From NCBI RefSeq assembly GCF_014656135.1, contig NZ_BNBV01000004.1, positions 142,459 through 206,458 of the forward strand: a DNA stretch of 64,000 bases. The letters run 5' to 3'. The notes under the pieces are model-generated. The model had not been told where the DNA came from, made no database searches, and worked only from the letters and a program-made list of their open reading frames with translations. Position 1 is the first letter of the stretch, and every line of letters starts with the position of its first letter. Shown here piece after piece: positions 48,843-57,490 of the stretch. The translations under genes were made by a program, and so were the position numbers. Source of the DNA: Streptomyces thermodiastaticus (GTDB lineage: Bacteria; Actinomycetota; Actinomycetes; Streptomycetales; Streptomycetaceae).

Positions 48843-50098
48843 CACCCACCGCGGTCATCACCGGCCTCGGCGTGATCGCGCCGAACGGTGTGGGCACCGA
48901 GCAGTTCTGGTCGGCGACGCTGCGCGCCGAGACCGGCATCCGCCCGCTGGAGCGCTTCGACCCCGAGCCCTACCCGGCACGGCTGGCCGGGCAGGTGGCG
49001 GACGAGGCGTTCGACCCCCGCGCGCACCTGCCGGGCCGGCTGCTGCCGCAGACCGACCGGATGACGCGGATGGCCCTGGCCGCCGCCGACTGGGCGCTTG
49101 CCGACGCGGGCGTGGACCCGAGGGACGGGGACGGCTTCGACCGGGGCGTGATCACCGCCAGCGCCTCCGGCGGGTACGAGTTCGGTCAGCGCGAGCTGCA
49201 GAACCTGTGGAGCAAGGGGCCCGAGCACGTCAGTGCCTACCAGTCGTTCGCATGGTTCTACGCCGTCAACACCGGCCAGATCTCCATCCGCAACGGCATG
49301 CGCGGCCCGAGCGGCGTCGTCGTCGGCGAGCAGGCCGGCGGGCTCGACGCCCTCGGCCAGGCCCGCCGCGCCATCCGCGGCGGCACCCCGCTGATCGTCA
49401 GCGGGGCCGTCGACAGCGCCCTGAACCCCTGGGGCTGGATCGCACACCTGTCCACGAACCGGATCAGCACCCGGGAGTGCGCCGACGAGGCGTATCTGCC
49501 GTTCTCCCCGCGCGCCTGCGGCCATGTGCCGGGGGAGGGCGGCGCGATCCTCGTGGTCGAGGAGGCCGGCGCGGTACGGCGTCGGGGCGGCCGCTGCTAC
49601 GGCGTCGTCGCGGGCTACGCCGCCGGCTTCGACCCCGTGCCCGGCTCCGGCCGCCCGCCCGCGCTGCGCCGTGTCGTCGAGCGGGCGCTGGCCGACGCGG
49701 GGGTGGCGCCCGGCGAGGTGGACGCCGTCTTCGCCGACGCGGCCGGCTCCCCGGACCTGGACGAGCGGGAGGCGGAGGCGATCCGCGCCGTCTTCGGGCC
49801 GATGGGCGTGCCGGTGTGCGCGCCCAAGGCGCTGACCGGCCGGCTCAATTCCGGCGGGGCGCCCCTCGACGTGGTGGCCGCGCTGCTGAGCATGCGCGAC
49901 GGCGTGCTCCCGCCGGCCGGTCCGGTCGACCGGGCCCGCGAGGACTACGGCATCGATCTGGTGACCGGCGGCCCGCGCCCGCACCGGGTGCGCACCGCCT
50001 GCGTCCTGGCCCGCGGCACGGGCGGGTTCACCAGCGCGCTCGTGCTCACGGCAGCGGACGACCGGGTAACCGGCGGCGCCCCCGCCGGCGACCGGTGA
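48839..50098 (+). CDS. Chain length factor (KS-beta/CLF)
   Basis: The 419-residue partner of KS-alpha. The active-site Cys is replaced by Gln165 ([16 protein letters not shown]), which decarboxylates malonyl-ACP for priming. It controls chain length: the gate positions equivalent to ActCLF F109/T112/F116 are Tyr113, Gly116 and Leu120 ([10 protein letters not shown]). The smaller residues at the last two suggest a longer channel than the octaketide enzyme. The start overlaps the KS-alpha stop (ATGA). Confidence 0.98.
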   Translation: MTPTAVITGLGVIAPNGVGTEQFWSATLRAETGIRPLERFDPEPYPARLAGQVADEAFDPRAHLPGRLLPQTDRMTRMALAAADWALADAGVDPRDGDGFDRGVITASASGGYEFGQRELQNLWSKGPEHVSAYQSFAWFYAVNTGQISIRNGMRGPSGVVVGEQAGGLDALGQARRAIRGGTPLIVSGAVDSALNPWGWIAHLSTNRISTRECADEAYLPFSPRACGHVPGEGGAILVVEEAGAVRRRGGRCYGVVAGYAAGFDPVPGSGRPPALRRVVERALADAGVAPGEVDAVFADAAGSPDLDEREAEAIRAVFGPMGVPVCAPKALTGRLNSGGAPLDVVAALLSMRDGVLPPAGPVDRAREDYGIDLVTGGPRPHRVRTACVLARGTGGFTSALVLTAADDRVTGGAPAGDR

Positions 50099-50126
50099 CC
50101 CCATCACCCGCAGAGAGGAAACAGCG

Positions 50127-50384
50127 ATGACCGCACTGACCCTGGAAGCGCTCGTCCGCATCCTGCGCGAGAGCGCGGGCGAGGACGAGGGCGTCGATCT
50201 CGGCGGCGACATAGCCGACACCGCTTTCACCGACCTCGGATACGACTCGCTGGCGCTGCTGGAGACCCTGGGCCGCGTCCAGCGCGACTACGGCGTCACC
50301 CTGGACGACGATCTGCTGGCCACCGCTCAGACCCCGCGCCAGTTCCTCGATGCCGTCAACGAGGTCATCGCGGCCGGCGTCTGA
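50127..50384 (+). CDS. Acyl carrier protein of the type II PKS
   Basis: An 85-residue ACP carrying the growing polyketide. The phosphopantetheine serine is Ser41 in DLGYDSLALLET. Acidic helix II follows. It begins 28 bp after the CLF gene with GAGAGGAAACAGCG upstream, completing the KS-CLF-ACP minimal PKS operon, which ends at the terminator 50398-50434. Confidence 0.97.
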   Translation: MTALTLEALVRILRESAGEDEGVDLGGDIADTAFTDLGYDSLALLETLGRVQRDYGVTLDDDLLATAQTPRQFLDAVNEVIAAGV

Positions 50385-50397
50385 CAACGTCCCGAGT

Positions 50398-50434
50398 CCG
50401 GCGCGGCGCCTTTGTGCGCCGGGCGCCGCGCCGG
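50398..50434 (+). terminator. Terminator after the minimal PKS genes
   Basis: CCGGCGCGGCGCC and GGCGCCGCGCCGG form a perfect 13-bp stem with an 11-base loop, 14 bp after the ACP stop and upstream of the SARP gene. Confidence 0.85.
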
Positions 50435-50484
50435 GCGTAAGAGCTCCTTTACCCGCGACGGGGGAGTAACAAACTTTAAGAACC

Positions 50485-50520
50485 ATTGACTCGTGCAGTC
50501 ATCCCTTCGCATAGGATGCC
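50485..50520 (+). promoter_or_regulatory. Putative promoter of the SARP gene
   Basis: An AT-rich stretch contains TTGACT (50486-50491) and TAGGAT (50512-50517), 20 bp apart, or CATAGG with 18 bp spacing. The region is unusually low in GC for this genome. Confidence 0.4.
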
Positions 50521-50607
50521 TGTGACCAGTAGGGCGGAATAATGCAATTAACCACTCCTTCAAGTCGGTGGGAAATTCACAACGGGGGAAATGCCTCGGA
50601 GGCGCCA

Positions 50608-51426
50608 GTGATCGCCCGGGTTCTCGGAACACTCGACGTACGTTGCGGCGGACGCTCCGTCGTCCCGACCGCCCCGAAGCCCCGCAAGGTGCTCGGGCTG
50701 CTCGTCCTGCACGCCAATCACGTCGTCTCCACAGCGGCGCTGATGCGTGAACTGTGGGGGGAGAAGCCGCCGGCCAGCGCGGCCACGACTCTGCAGACCT
50801 ACATCCTGCTGCTGCGCAAGCAGCTCGCCGCCGCCCTCGACGGCGGCATGGCCGAAGCCAAGGCCACCCTGGTCACCTACCCCGGCGGGTACATGCTGCG
50901 GCTGCCCGCCGACGCGGTGGACGTCAACCGGTTCGAGCGGCTGTGCTCGCACGGCCGGCAGGCGCTGGCCAGGGGAGAAGCCCAGGAGGCCGCCGACACG
51001 CTGCGCGCCGCGCTCGCCCTGTGGCGCGACGACGCCCTGGTCGACGTGCCGAACGGGCCGCTGCTCGAAGTGGAGGCCGTCCGGTTGCGCGAGTCACGGC
51101 TGGGCGCCCTGGAGCAGCGCATCGAGGCCGACCTGCGACTCGGCCGGCACCACGAGGTGCTCGGTGAACTCGCCGCCCTCATCACCGAGTTTCCGCTCAA
51201 CGAAAATCTCCATGCCCAGTTGATGCTGGCGCTGTACCGCTCCGGACGCAGGGCCCAGGCCCTGGACGTCTACCGCAAACTGCGCATGTGCTTCATCAAC
51301 GAACTGGGCCTGGATCCGTCGGCCCGGATCCACGATCTGCACCAGGCGGTGCTGGCCTCCGAGCCGGCCCTGGACGCGCAGATCACTACGCCCGTCGAGC
51401 GCGCCGGACTGCTCGGAGCGGCGTGA
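50608..51426 (+). CDS. SARP-family pathway-specific transcriptional activator
   Basis: A 272-residue Streptomyces antibiotic regulatory protein, the probable activator of the cluster. The OmpR-type winged helix covers residues 1-100 (VIARVLGTLDVRCGGRSVVP, ALMRELWGEKPPASAATTLQ). The bacterial transcriptional activation domain with TPR-like helices follows (NENLHAQLMLALYRSGRRAQ). GTG 50608 is chosen because GGAGG precedes it by 5 bp and it gives the usual family start. The frame is also open to ATG 50542, which would include a TTA codon. SARP-type repeats lie upstream of KS-alpha and AT. Confidence 0.93.
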   Translation: MIARVLGTLDVRCGGRSVVPTAPKPRKVLGLLVLHANHVVSTAALMRELWGEKPPASAATTLQTYILLLRKQLAAALDGGMAEAKATLVTYPGGYMLRLPADAVDVNRFERLCSHGRQALARGEAQEAADTLRAALALWRDDALVDVPNGPLLEVEAVRLRESRLGALEQRIEADLRLGRHHEVLGELAALITEFPLNENLHAQLMLALYRSGRRAQALDVYRKLRMCFINELGLDPSARIHDLHQAVLASEPALDAQITTPVERAGLLGAA

Positions 51427-51432
51427 TACGGG

Positions 51433-51512
51433 CACCGGACGCAGCCGGCGTCCGGTGACCCGCCCCCGCACAGCGCGGCGGGCCCGGCCACGGGGACGGC
51501 CGGGCCCGCCGC
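51433..51512. terminator. Two stem-loops between SARP and KSIII genes
   Basis: CACCGGACGC/GCGTCCGGTG (51433-51457) and the strong GCGGCGGGCCCGGCC/GGCCGGGCCCGCCGC (51475-51512, 15-bp perfect stem) occupy the 90-bp gap between these convergent genes. The second should stop transcription in both directions. Confidence 0.85.
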
Positions 51513-51516
51513 TCGC

Positions 51517-52569
51517 TCATGTCCCGCTCTTACGCGACCAGTCGGGCAGCTCCGTCACCTCCACCACGGCGGTGCTCCAGGTGAAGCCCGCGCCGACACC
51601 GACCAGCAGCACCAGGTCACCGGGGGCGAGCTGCTTGCTCTCCACCAGATGCGCCAGACCCGCGAACTGGTCGCCGCCGCCGAGGTGTCCCACACCCCGG
51701 CTCCAGGACCAGGTGCTGCGCTCCGGGTCGATGCCGAAGGCACGGAAGTACGTCGCCTCCAGCCGGCGCCGCCCCAGATGCGGCAGCACGAAGTGGTCGA
51801 CGTCCGCCAGGTCCACCTCCGCTTCCCGCAACGCACCGGTGAGCGCCCGGCGCTGACCGGCCGACACCCAGGAAACCGCGGTGTGCCGGCCCACCCGGTC
51901 GAGGAACTGCCGTTTGCACTCGTCCAGATCGACCCGGCGCGGCCCCTTCGCGGGCAGGGCGAACGGATGGTCGCCGCGGTGCATGCCTTCCAGCCGCGGC
52001 TCGGAGACCGTGACCAGACTGCGCAGCCGGGCGAAACCGCCCGCGCGGCTCAGCACCAGCGCCGCCCCGCCGTCGGCGTACACCGTGCCGGGATCGCTGT
52101 GCCAGCGGTCGAACCCCGGCGGGCCGAACACGTCGCCCGCCGTCAGCAGCACGGCCGACCGCCCGGTGCCCGCCCGCAGGAAGGCCGCGCCCAGCTCCAT
52201 CGCGGCCATGCCGCCGTTGGAGACCTGACGCACCTCCAGGGCCGGACACGGCTCGTCCTGCCCGGCGAGCGCCAGGGACTGCACGTACGCCGCCGAGGAC
52301 CACAGATCGTGCCCCTGGTCGTACAACGTGGCGTGCAGCAGCAGCCCGATGTCCGACGGCCGGTGACCGGACCGCTCCAGCGCGGTCGTCGCGGCCCGCG
52401 CCGCCATGGCCGGACCGAAGTCGCCGGGACCGGCGACCGTGACGGAGGTGACGCCGGTGCGCGCGGCCTCGGCGGCGGAGCACTCGCCCCGCGCCACGGC
52501 CTCGTCGGCCGGCAGCGCGGACGGCAGGAAAGCGGCGCATCCGGCGATGTGGAGATCGTCGAAGGTCAT
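51517..52569 (-). CDS. Ketoacyl-ACP synthase III-like priming enzyme (DpsC-type, active-site Ser)
   Basis: A 350-residue KAS III homologue. In place of the catalytic Cys there is Ser117 (LEVRQVSNGGMAAMELGAAF). His197 (EGMHRGDHPF) aligns with the histidine partnered to the serine in DpsC, the daunorubicin starter enzyme, which loads propionyl from CoA. It probably selects or transfers a non-acetate starter unit. ATG 52569 is the start. It is divergent from the AT gene, reading toward the SARP gene. Confidence 0.92.
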   Translation of the reverse strand: MTFDDLHIAGCAAFLPSALPADEAVARGECSAAEAARTGVTSVTVAGPGDFGPAMAARAATTALERSGHRPSDIGLLLHATLYDQGHDLWSSAAYVQSLALAGQDEPCPALEVRQVSNGGMAAMELGAAFLRAGTGRSAVLLTAGDVFGPPGFDRWHSDPGTVYADGGAALVLSRAGGFARLRSLVTVSEPRLEGMHRGDHPFALPAKGPRRVDLDECKRQFLDRVGRHTAVSWVSAGQRRALTGALREAEVDLADVDHFVLPHLGRRRLEATYFRAFGIDPERSTWSWSRGVGHLGGGDQFAGLAHLVESKQLAPGDLVLLVGVGAGFTWSTAVVEVTELPDWSRKSGT

Positions 52570-52660
52570 GCCCCCACCCTCACCGGCGCTCCTCGAGACG
52601 CGGTCCACCCGCCCTGGAACCGCGCTCGAAGTGCGGCTGCCCGCAGCGCTGTAGCGCTCC

Positions 52661-52689
52661 TCGAGGGCGCCTCGAGGCCGCCTGGCGAG
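52661..52689 (+). promoter_or_regulatory. SARP-type direct repeats upstream of the acyltransferase gene
   Basis: TCGAGGG-CGCC (52661) and TCGAGGC-CGCC (52672) form two consensus heptamers spaced exactly 11 bp; a weaker TGGCGAG follows at 52683. This fits a SARP operator. A separate copy of GCGCTCCTCGAG at 52586-52597 duplicates the 12 bases at 52654-52665. Confidence 0.7.
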
Positions 52690-52728
52690 CCTGGAGCCGA
52701 CGAGCCGCCCCCACGAGGAAGGACACCT

Positions 52729-53775
52729 GTGACTCGCGATGCCGCAGCCGCCCGGCCGGTGGCTTTCCTGCTGCCGGGTCAGGGCGCGCAGCACGTCCGG
52801 ATGGCGGCCGGGCTCTACGACTGGGAACCGCACTTCACCGCCGCCGTCGACGCGCTCTTCGCCGCCCTCGGGGCGGACGGCCGCCGGCTGCGCGACGACT
52901 GGCTGGCCCTTCAGCCCCGCGTGTCCGTGGACCATGTGACCCGGTCCCAGCCGCTGCTGTACGCCGTGGACTTCGCGCTCGGCCGCATGGTGTGCGCGTG
53001 GGGCGTGCGGCCCGCGGCCCTGCTCGGGCACAGCGCGGGCGAACTGGCCGCGGGCGCCCTCGCCGGGGTGTTCCGCCCCGAGGACGCCATGGGCCTGATG
53101 TGGGACCGTGCCCACCGGCTGGCCGCGCTGCCGCCCGGCGGCATGCTGGCGGTCGCCGCGTCCCCGGACGAGCTGGCGCCGTATCTGCACGGCGACGTGG
53201 TCGTCGGCGCGGTCAACGCGCCCCGCCAGGTGATGCTCGCCGGACCCGCCCCCGGCCTGGACGACACGGCGGCACGGCTGCGGGCCGCCGGATACACGTG
53301 CCGCCCGGTGCGGGCGACCACGGCCTTTCACAGCCCGGCCGTGCGCTCCGCCTGCACCACGGAGGCGTACGCGGGCCTGCGCATGAAGGCGCCCGCGATC
53401 CCGCTGTGGTCGGCGTACACCGCCGGACGCCTCGGCGACACCGAGGCGCTGCGACCGCAGTTCTGGGCGGGCCACCCGGCGGAGCCGGTGCTGTTCGGAC
53501 CGGCCCTGGACGACCTGCTGGCCACCGGCGCACTGCTGCTGGTCGAGACCGGCCCCGGCCAGATGCTGACCGGTTTGGCCCGCCGGCACCGCACGGTCCG
53601 CGCCGGCACGTCCGCCGCCGTGGCCCTGCTGCCCGCGCGGCCGGCCGGCGACGACGAGGACCGGCGCCAGGTGCGCCGCGCCGCGGACCTGCTGCGGGCC
53701 GAGGGCACACCGCTGTCCGGCACGACGCCGGCCTCCCTCACACCCGAAGCCCGTGCGGCCGGCGGGACGCCGTGA
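52729..53775 (+). CDS. Acyltransferase (malonyl/acyl-CoA:ACP transacylase type)
   Basis: A 348-residue AT. The nucleophile Ser102 is in LLGHSAGELAAGAL, the oxyanion region is LLPGQGAQ, Arg127 lies at the carboxylate-binding position (MWDRAHRL) and His201 is in TTAFHSP, a malonyl-type motif. GTG 52729 is the start. With the KSIII-like gene it recalls the DpsC/DpsD pair of daunorubicin. It could supply malonyl groups or edit starter acyl groups; the exact role is inferred. First gene of a rightward operon under a SARP-type site. Confidence 0.9.
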   Translation: MTRDAAAARPVAFLLPGQGAQHVRMAAGLYDWEPHFTAAVDALFAALGADGRRLRDDWLALQPRVSVDHVTRSQPLLYAVDFALGRMVCAWGVRPAALLGHSAGELAAGALAGVFRPEDAMGLMWDRAHRLAALPPGGMLAVAASPDELAPYLHGDVVVGAVNAPRQVMLAGPAPGLDDTAARLRAAGYTCRPVRATTAFHSPAVRSACTTEAYAGLRMKAPAIPLWSAYTAGRLGDTEALRPQFWAGHPAEPVLFGPALDDLLATGALLLVETGPGQMLTGLARRHRTVRAGTSAAVALLPARPAGDDEDRRQVRRAADLLRAEGTPLSGTTPASLTPEARAAGGTP

Positions 53776-54078
53776 CCGGGCATCGCGGCCGTCGACCCGC
53801 CGGGTCGGGCGCCCGGCCTCCGCCCGTCCGGCACACCGTGCCCGAGTCCTGCCCTGCGGGGCTGCCGTGCCGGCCGGGTCTCCTCGGACACAGCGGGCAC
53901 CCTCGACGGCCGCCGCGCCCGTCCGCCCGGCCTGCCACGGCGGCACCCGCCCGGTCCGCCCACAGGTCCCGGGCGCCGCCCCGCACGGCCCGGCTCCCGG
54001 CCCCCCTCCTCCTTCCGAACCCACACGACACCCGTCCGCACCGCCTCCCGTACCGGACGACGCAAGGAGCACAGCGAG
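53776..54078. other. Intergenic region between AT and SDR genes
   Basis: About 300 bp of GC-rich sequence with no credible coding frame. A purine-rich AAGGAG precedes the SDR start. No SARP-type repeats or strong promoter are evident. Confidence 0.5.
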
Positions 54079-54831
54079 ATGACCGCGACCGCACGGACCG
54101 CCGTGGTGACCGGCAGCAGCCGGGGCATCGGCGCCACCATCGCCCGCACCCTGGCCGCCCGCGGCCACCGCGTGGTGGTCAACCACCGCAGCAGCCCGCA
54201 GGCGGCCGCCCAGGTGGTCAAGGAGATCGAGGCGGCCGGCGGCACCGCCGTCGCCCACGCCGCCGACGTGACCCGCCCCGAGGAGGCCCGCGCGCTGATC
54301 GCCCGCGCCGTCGAGGAGTTCGGCGGGCTGGACGTCCTGGTGTGCAACGCCAACGTCGGCCTGGGCCAGGGCGAGGTCGCCACCGTCGACTTCGAGGTGT
54401 TCGCCGGCAAGGTCCGCGACGAGCTGGCCGCCGCCTTCCACCCCACCCAGGCCGCACTGCCCGAACTCGCCCGCCGCGGCGGACGGATCGTCTACCTGTC
54501 CAGCGAGGCCGCCCGCGGCCCCGCCGCCCCCGCCATGGCCGCGCACGGCACCGCCAAGGCCGCGCTCAACGTCTACGCCCTGTGCGTGGCCCGCGAGGCC
54601 GCCCCCCATGGCGTCGGCGTGAACGTGCTGTCCCCCGGCCTGACCCGCACCGAGGCCACCGAGCACATCCCCCAGGAGATGTGGGACCGCATGGTCGCCC
54701 GGATCCCGCAGGGCCGGGCGGGCACCCCCGAGGAGATCGCCCGCGCCGTGGCCTTCCTGACCGATCCCGCCACGTCCTACCTCACCGGCCAGATCATCTC
54801 CCTCAACGGCGGCTCTCACCTGGGGCGCTGA
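54079..54831 (+). CDS. Short-chain dehydrogenase/reductase with atypical active site
   Basis: A 250-residue SDR. The NADPH-binding turn TGSSRGIGATIA and the adenine-ribose region HAADVT are normal, but the family YxxxK is HGTAK: the catalytic Tyr is replaced by His (MAAHGTAKAAL). Ser in YLSSEAA is present. NNAG is altered to CNANVG. It may therefore reduce differently, or serve a non-redox structural role. Within the polyketide operon it follows the AT gene and precedes the methyltransferase gene. Confidence 0.9.
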   Translation: MTATARTAVVTGSSRGIGATIARTLAARGHRVVVNHRSSPQAAAQVVKEIEAAGGTAVAHAADVTRPEEARALIARAVEEFGGLDVLVCNANVGLGQGEVATVDFEVFAGKVRDELAAAFHPTQAALPELARRGGRIVYLSSEAARGPAAPAMAAHGTAKAALNVYALCVAREAAPHGVGVNVLSPGLTRTEATEHIPQEMWDRMVARIPQGRAGTPEEIARAVAFLTDPATSYLTGQIISLNGGSHLGR

Positions 54832-54921
54832 CCCGCGGCCACGGCCCCGCGGGCACCGGCCGGCCCCTTCCCCCCTGCGGCCACCACGGATCACGCGACG
54901 CACCGAGGAGACGAGACACAG

Positions 54922-55947
54922 ATGACCGACGACAGCGTTCCCTACCGGGACGTGATCGGACTGGGGCGGCTGAACACCGCGTACGCCCAGTCGAAGATCC
55001 TGCACAGCGCGGTCGAGACCAGGCTGTTCGACCTGCTCGCCGAGGGCCCGGCCGACGAGGCCGTCATCGCGGAGCGGCTGGGCCTGCACCGCCGGCTCCT
55101 GCCGGACTTCCTGCGCGCCCTGGTGGCGCTCGGACTGCTGGAGCGCACCGGCGACACCTACGCCAACGCCGCGCCCGCCGCGGCCGTCCTGGTGTCCGGC
55201 ACGCCCTACTACCTGGGCGACTCGGTGCGGGCCGCCGCCGCCCGGCACTACGCGATGTGGGGCCGGCTCACCGAGGCGCTGCGCGACGGCGCACCCAAGG
55301 CGGACCAGGCGGCCGGGCCCGGCGCGTTCGAACGTCTCTACCGGAACCCCGAGGCGGCCCGCTGGTTCCTCGCCCACATGGACTCCGCGCACGCCCTGGT
55401 CGGCCCGCAGCTGGCCGAGGCGGTGCCGTGGAGCCGGTACCGCTCCTTCGTGGACGTCGGCGGCGCCCGCGGCCACATCGCCGCCGCCGTGGCCGCCGCC
55501 CACCCGCACCTGACCGGCGGCGTGTTCGAACTGCCCGCCGTGCGGCCCTTTTTCGACGAGCACGTCGCCGCGCTCGGCCTCGCGGACCGTCTGACCTTCC
55601 ACGCCGGTGACTTCTTCACCACCCCGCTGCCCGCCGCCGACGTACTGATCTTCGGACACGTCCTGCACGACTGGGAACCCGATCAGCGCCAACTCCTGCT
55701 CGAGCGGGCGTATCAGGCCCTCGCTCCCGGCGGCGCGGTCGTCGTCTACGACCAGATGCTGGACGACGACGAGCCCGACCTGGCGTCCGTGCTCGGCAGC
55801 CTCAACGTCGCGCTCGTCACCGGCGGTTCGGAGTACCTGGTGCAGGACTGCCGCGGCTGGATGGAGAAGGCCGGGTTCCGGGTGGAGAGCGGCCGGCGTC
55901 TGCGCACCATCGGCAGCGACTACGTCCTCGTGGGGGTCAAGCCGTGA
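54922..55947 (+). CDS. O-methyltransferase (acetylserotonin/TcmN-DnrK type)
   Basis: A 341-residue SAM-dependent methyltransferase with an N-terminal dimerisation/winged helix domain (AYAQSKILHSAVETRLFDLL). The SAM-binding motif is FVDVGGARGHIAAAVA and the catalytic base is in FGHVLHDWEPDQ. These are hallmarks of enzymes methylating phenolic hydroxyls of aromatic polyketides. It overlaps the next gene by 4 nt (GTGA). Confidence 0.94.
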   Translation: MTDDSVPYRDVIGLGRLNTAYAQSKILHSAVETRLFDLLAEGPADEAVIAERLGLHRRLLPDFLRALVALGLLERTGDTYANAAPAAAVLVSGTPYYLGDSVRAAAARHYAMWGRLTEALRDGAPKADQAAGPGAFERLYRNPEAARWFLAHMDSAHALVGPQLAEAVPWSRYRSFVDVGGARGHIAAAVAAAHPHLTGGVFELPAVRPFFDEHVAALGLADRLTFHAGDFFTTPLPAADVLIFGHVLHDWEPDQRQLLLERAYQALAPGGAVVVYDQMLDDDEPDLASVLGSLNVALVTGGSEYLVQDCRGWMEKAGFRVESGRRLRTIGSDYVLVGVKP

Positions 55948-57482
55948 CCGCACCGCACATACCCGCCGCAGCCGAGGTCGTCGTGGTCGGCGGCGGCCCC
56001 GTCGGGCTGATGACCGCCTGCGAACTGCGCCTGGGCGGCGTGGACACCGTCGTCCTGGAACGCCTCACCGTGCCCAGCGGCCAGTCCCGCGCTCTCGGAC
56101 TGCACGCCCGCACCGTGGAGGTGTTCGAGCAGCGCGGCCTGCTCGACAAGGTCGAGGCGAAGGCGCCGGTGTGGCCCAGGGGCCACTTCGCGGGCCTGCG
56201 CAAGGTCGACCTGACCAGACTGGACGGCGACCACGGCTACGCCCTGATGGTCCCGCAGTCGCGCACCGAGGAGCTGCTGGAGGAACGGGCGCGGGAACTC
56301 GGCGCCACCGTCCTGCGCGGCCACGCCCTCACCGGCCTCACCCAGGACGACGACCGCGTCACCGCCGAGGTCGCGGGACCCGACGGCACCTGGCGGCTCA
56401 CCGCCCGCTACCTGGTGGGGTGCGACGGCGGCGCCAGCACCGTGCGCAAACTCGCCGGCGTCGCTTTCCCCGGCACCGCCTCCACCGTCAACGCCGTCCT
56501 CGGCGACGTGCGGATCCTCGGCGACCGCCCCGCCTCCCGCGAACTGCGGCGGCTGCCCGGCGGACTGTTCGGGCTGATCCCCCTCGACGGGGACCTCTTC
56601 CGGGTCGTCGCCGTCGAGTTCGACACCGAGCCGGTGCCGAAGGACGTGCCCGTGACCCTGGAGGAACTGCGCGCCACGGCCCGGCGGGTGTCCGGGCTCG
56701 ACCTGGACGTCACCGACCCGCGCTGGCTGTCCCGGTTCGGCGACGCCACCCGTCAGGCCGTCCGCTACCGCAGCGGCCGGGTGCTGCTGGCGGGCGACGC
56801 CGCCCACATCCACTTCCCGGCCGGCGGCCAGGGCCTCAACACCGGCATTCAGGACGCCGTCAACCTGGGCTGGAAACTCGCCGCCACCGTGCGCGGCTGG
56901 GCACCCGGGGGACTGCTGGACACCTACCACGCCGAACGGCATCCGGTGGCCCACCGGGTGTGCATGAACACCCGCGCCCAGCTCGCCCTGATGCACCCGG
57001 CCGACCGCATCACCCCGCTGCGCGACCTGTTCAGCGAGCTGATGGACCTCGACCAGGTCAACACCTACCTCGCCGAGATGATCACCGGCCTGGACATCCG
57101 CTACCCCATGGACGACGGCACCGCACCCGGCGCCGTCCGCCACCGGCTCGTCGGGCGCCGCGTGCCCCCGCTGCAGGTGGACACCGCGCAGGGCCGCACC
57201 TCCACGGCCCGGCTGCTGCGCTCCGGGCACGGCCTGCTGCTCGACTTCACCGACGGCGGCTCGCTCGCCGCGTTCGCCGAGTCCTGCGCCGGCCGGGTCC
57301 GGTACGTCGCCGCCCGGCCCGGCGACCGGGCCAAGGCCGACGACCTCGCCGCCCTGCTGGTCCGCCCGGACGGCTATGTCGCCTGGGCCTGCTCCGACGG
57401 CGGCGACCACGCCGGCCTGCGCCGCGCCCTGCGCACCTGGTTCGCCGCCCCCGAGACCCCGACGGACACCGACGCGAGGTGA
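55944..57482 (+). CDS. FAD-dependent aromatic hydroxylase (RdmE/PgaE-type)
   Basis: A 512-residue class A flavoprotein monooxygenase. The FAD fold GGGPVGLMTACELRLGG, the middle CDGG motif and the FAD-ribityl motif LLAGDAAHIHFPAGGQGLNT are complete. A C-terminal thioredoxin-like domain (about residues 400-512) is typical of the anthracycline/angucycline hydroxylases. Start GTG 55944 overlaps the methyltransferase stop. It probably hydroxylates the polyketide aromatic ring. Confidence 0.95.
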   Translation: MTAPHIPAAAEVVVVGGGPVGLMTACELRLGGVDTVVLERLTVPSGQSRALGLHARTVEVFEQRGLLDKVEAKAPVWPRGHFAGLRKVDLTRLDGDHGYALMVPQSRTEELLEERARELGATVLRGHALTGLTQDDDRVTAEVAGPDGTWRLTARYLVGCDGGASTVRKLAGVAFPGTASTVNAVLGDVRILGDRPASRELRRLPGGLFGLIPLDGDLFRVVAVEFDTEPVPKDVPVTLEELRATARRVSGLDLDVTDPRWLSRFGDATRQAVRYRSGRVLLAGDAAHIHFPAGGQGLNTGIQDAVNLGWKLAATVRGWAPGGLLDTYHAERHPVAHRVCMNTRAQLALMHPADRITPLRDLFSELMDLDQVNTYLAEMITGLDIRYPMDDGTAPGAVRHRLVGRRVPPLQVDTAQGRTSTARLLRSGHGLLLDFTDGGSLAAFAESCAGRVRYVAARPGDRAKADDLAALLVRPDGYVAWACSDGGDHAGLRRALRTWFAAPETPTDTDAR

Positions 57483-57490
57483 GCACACCC

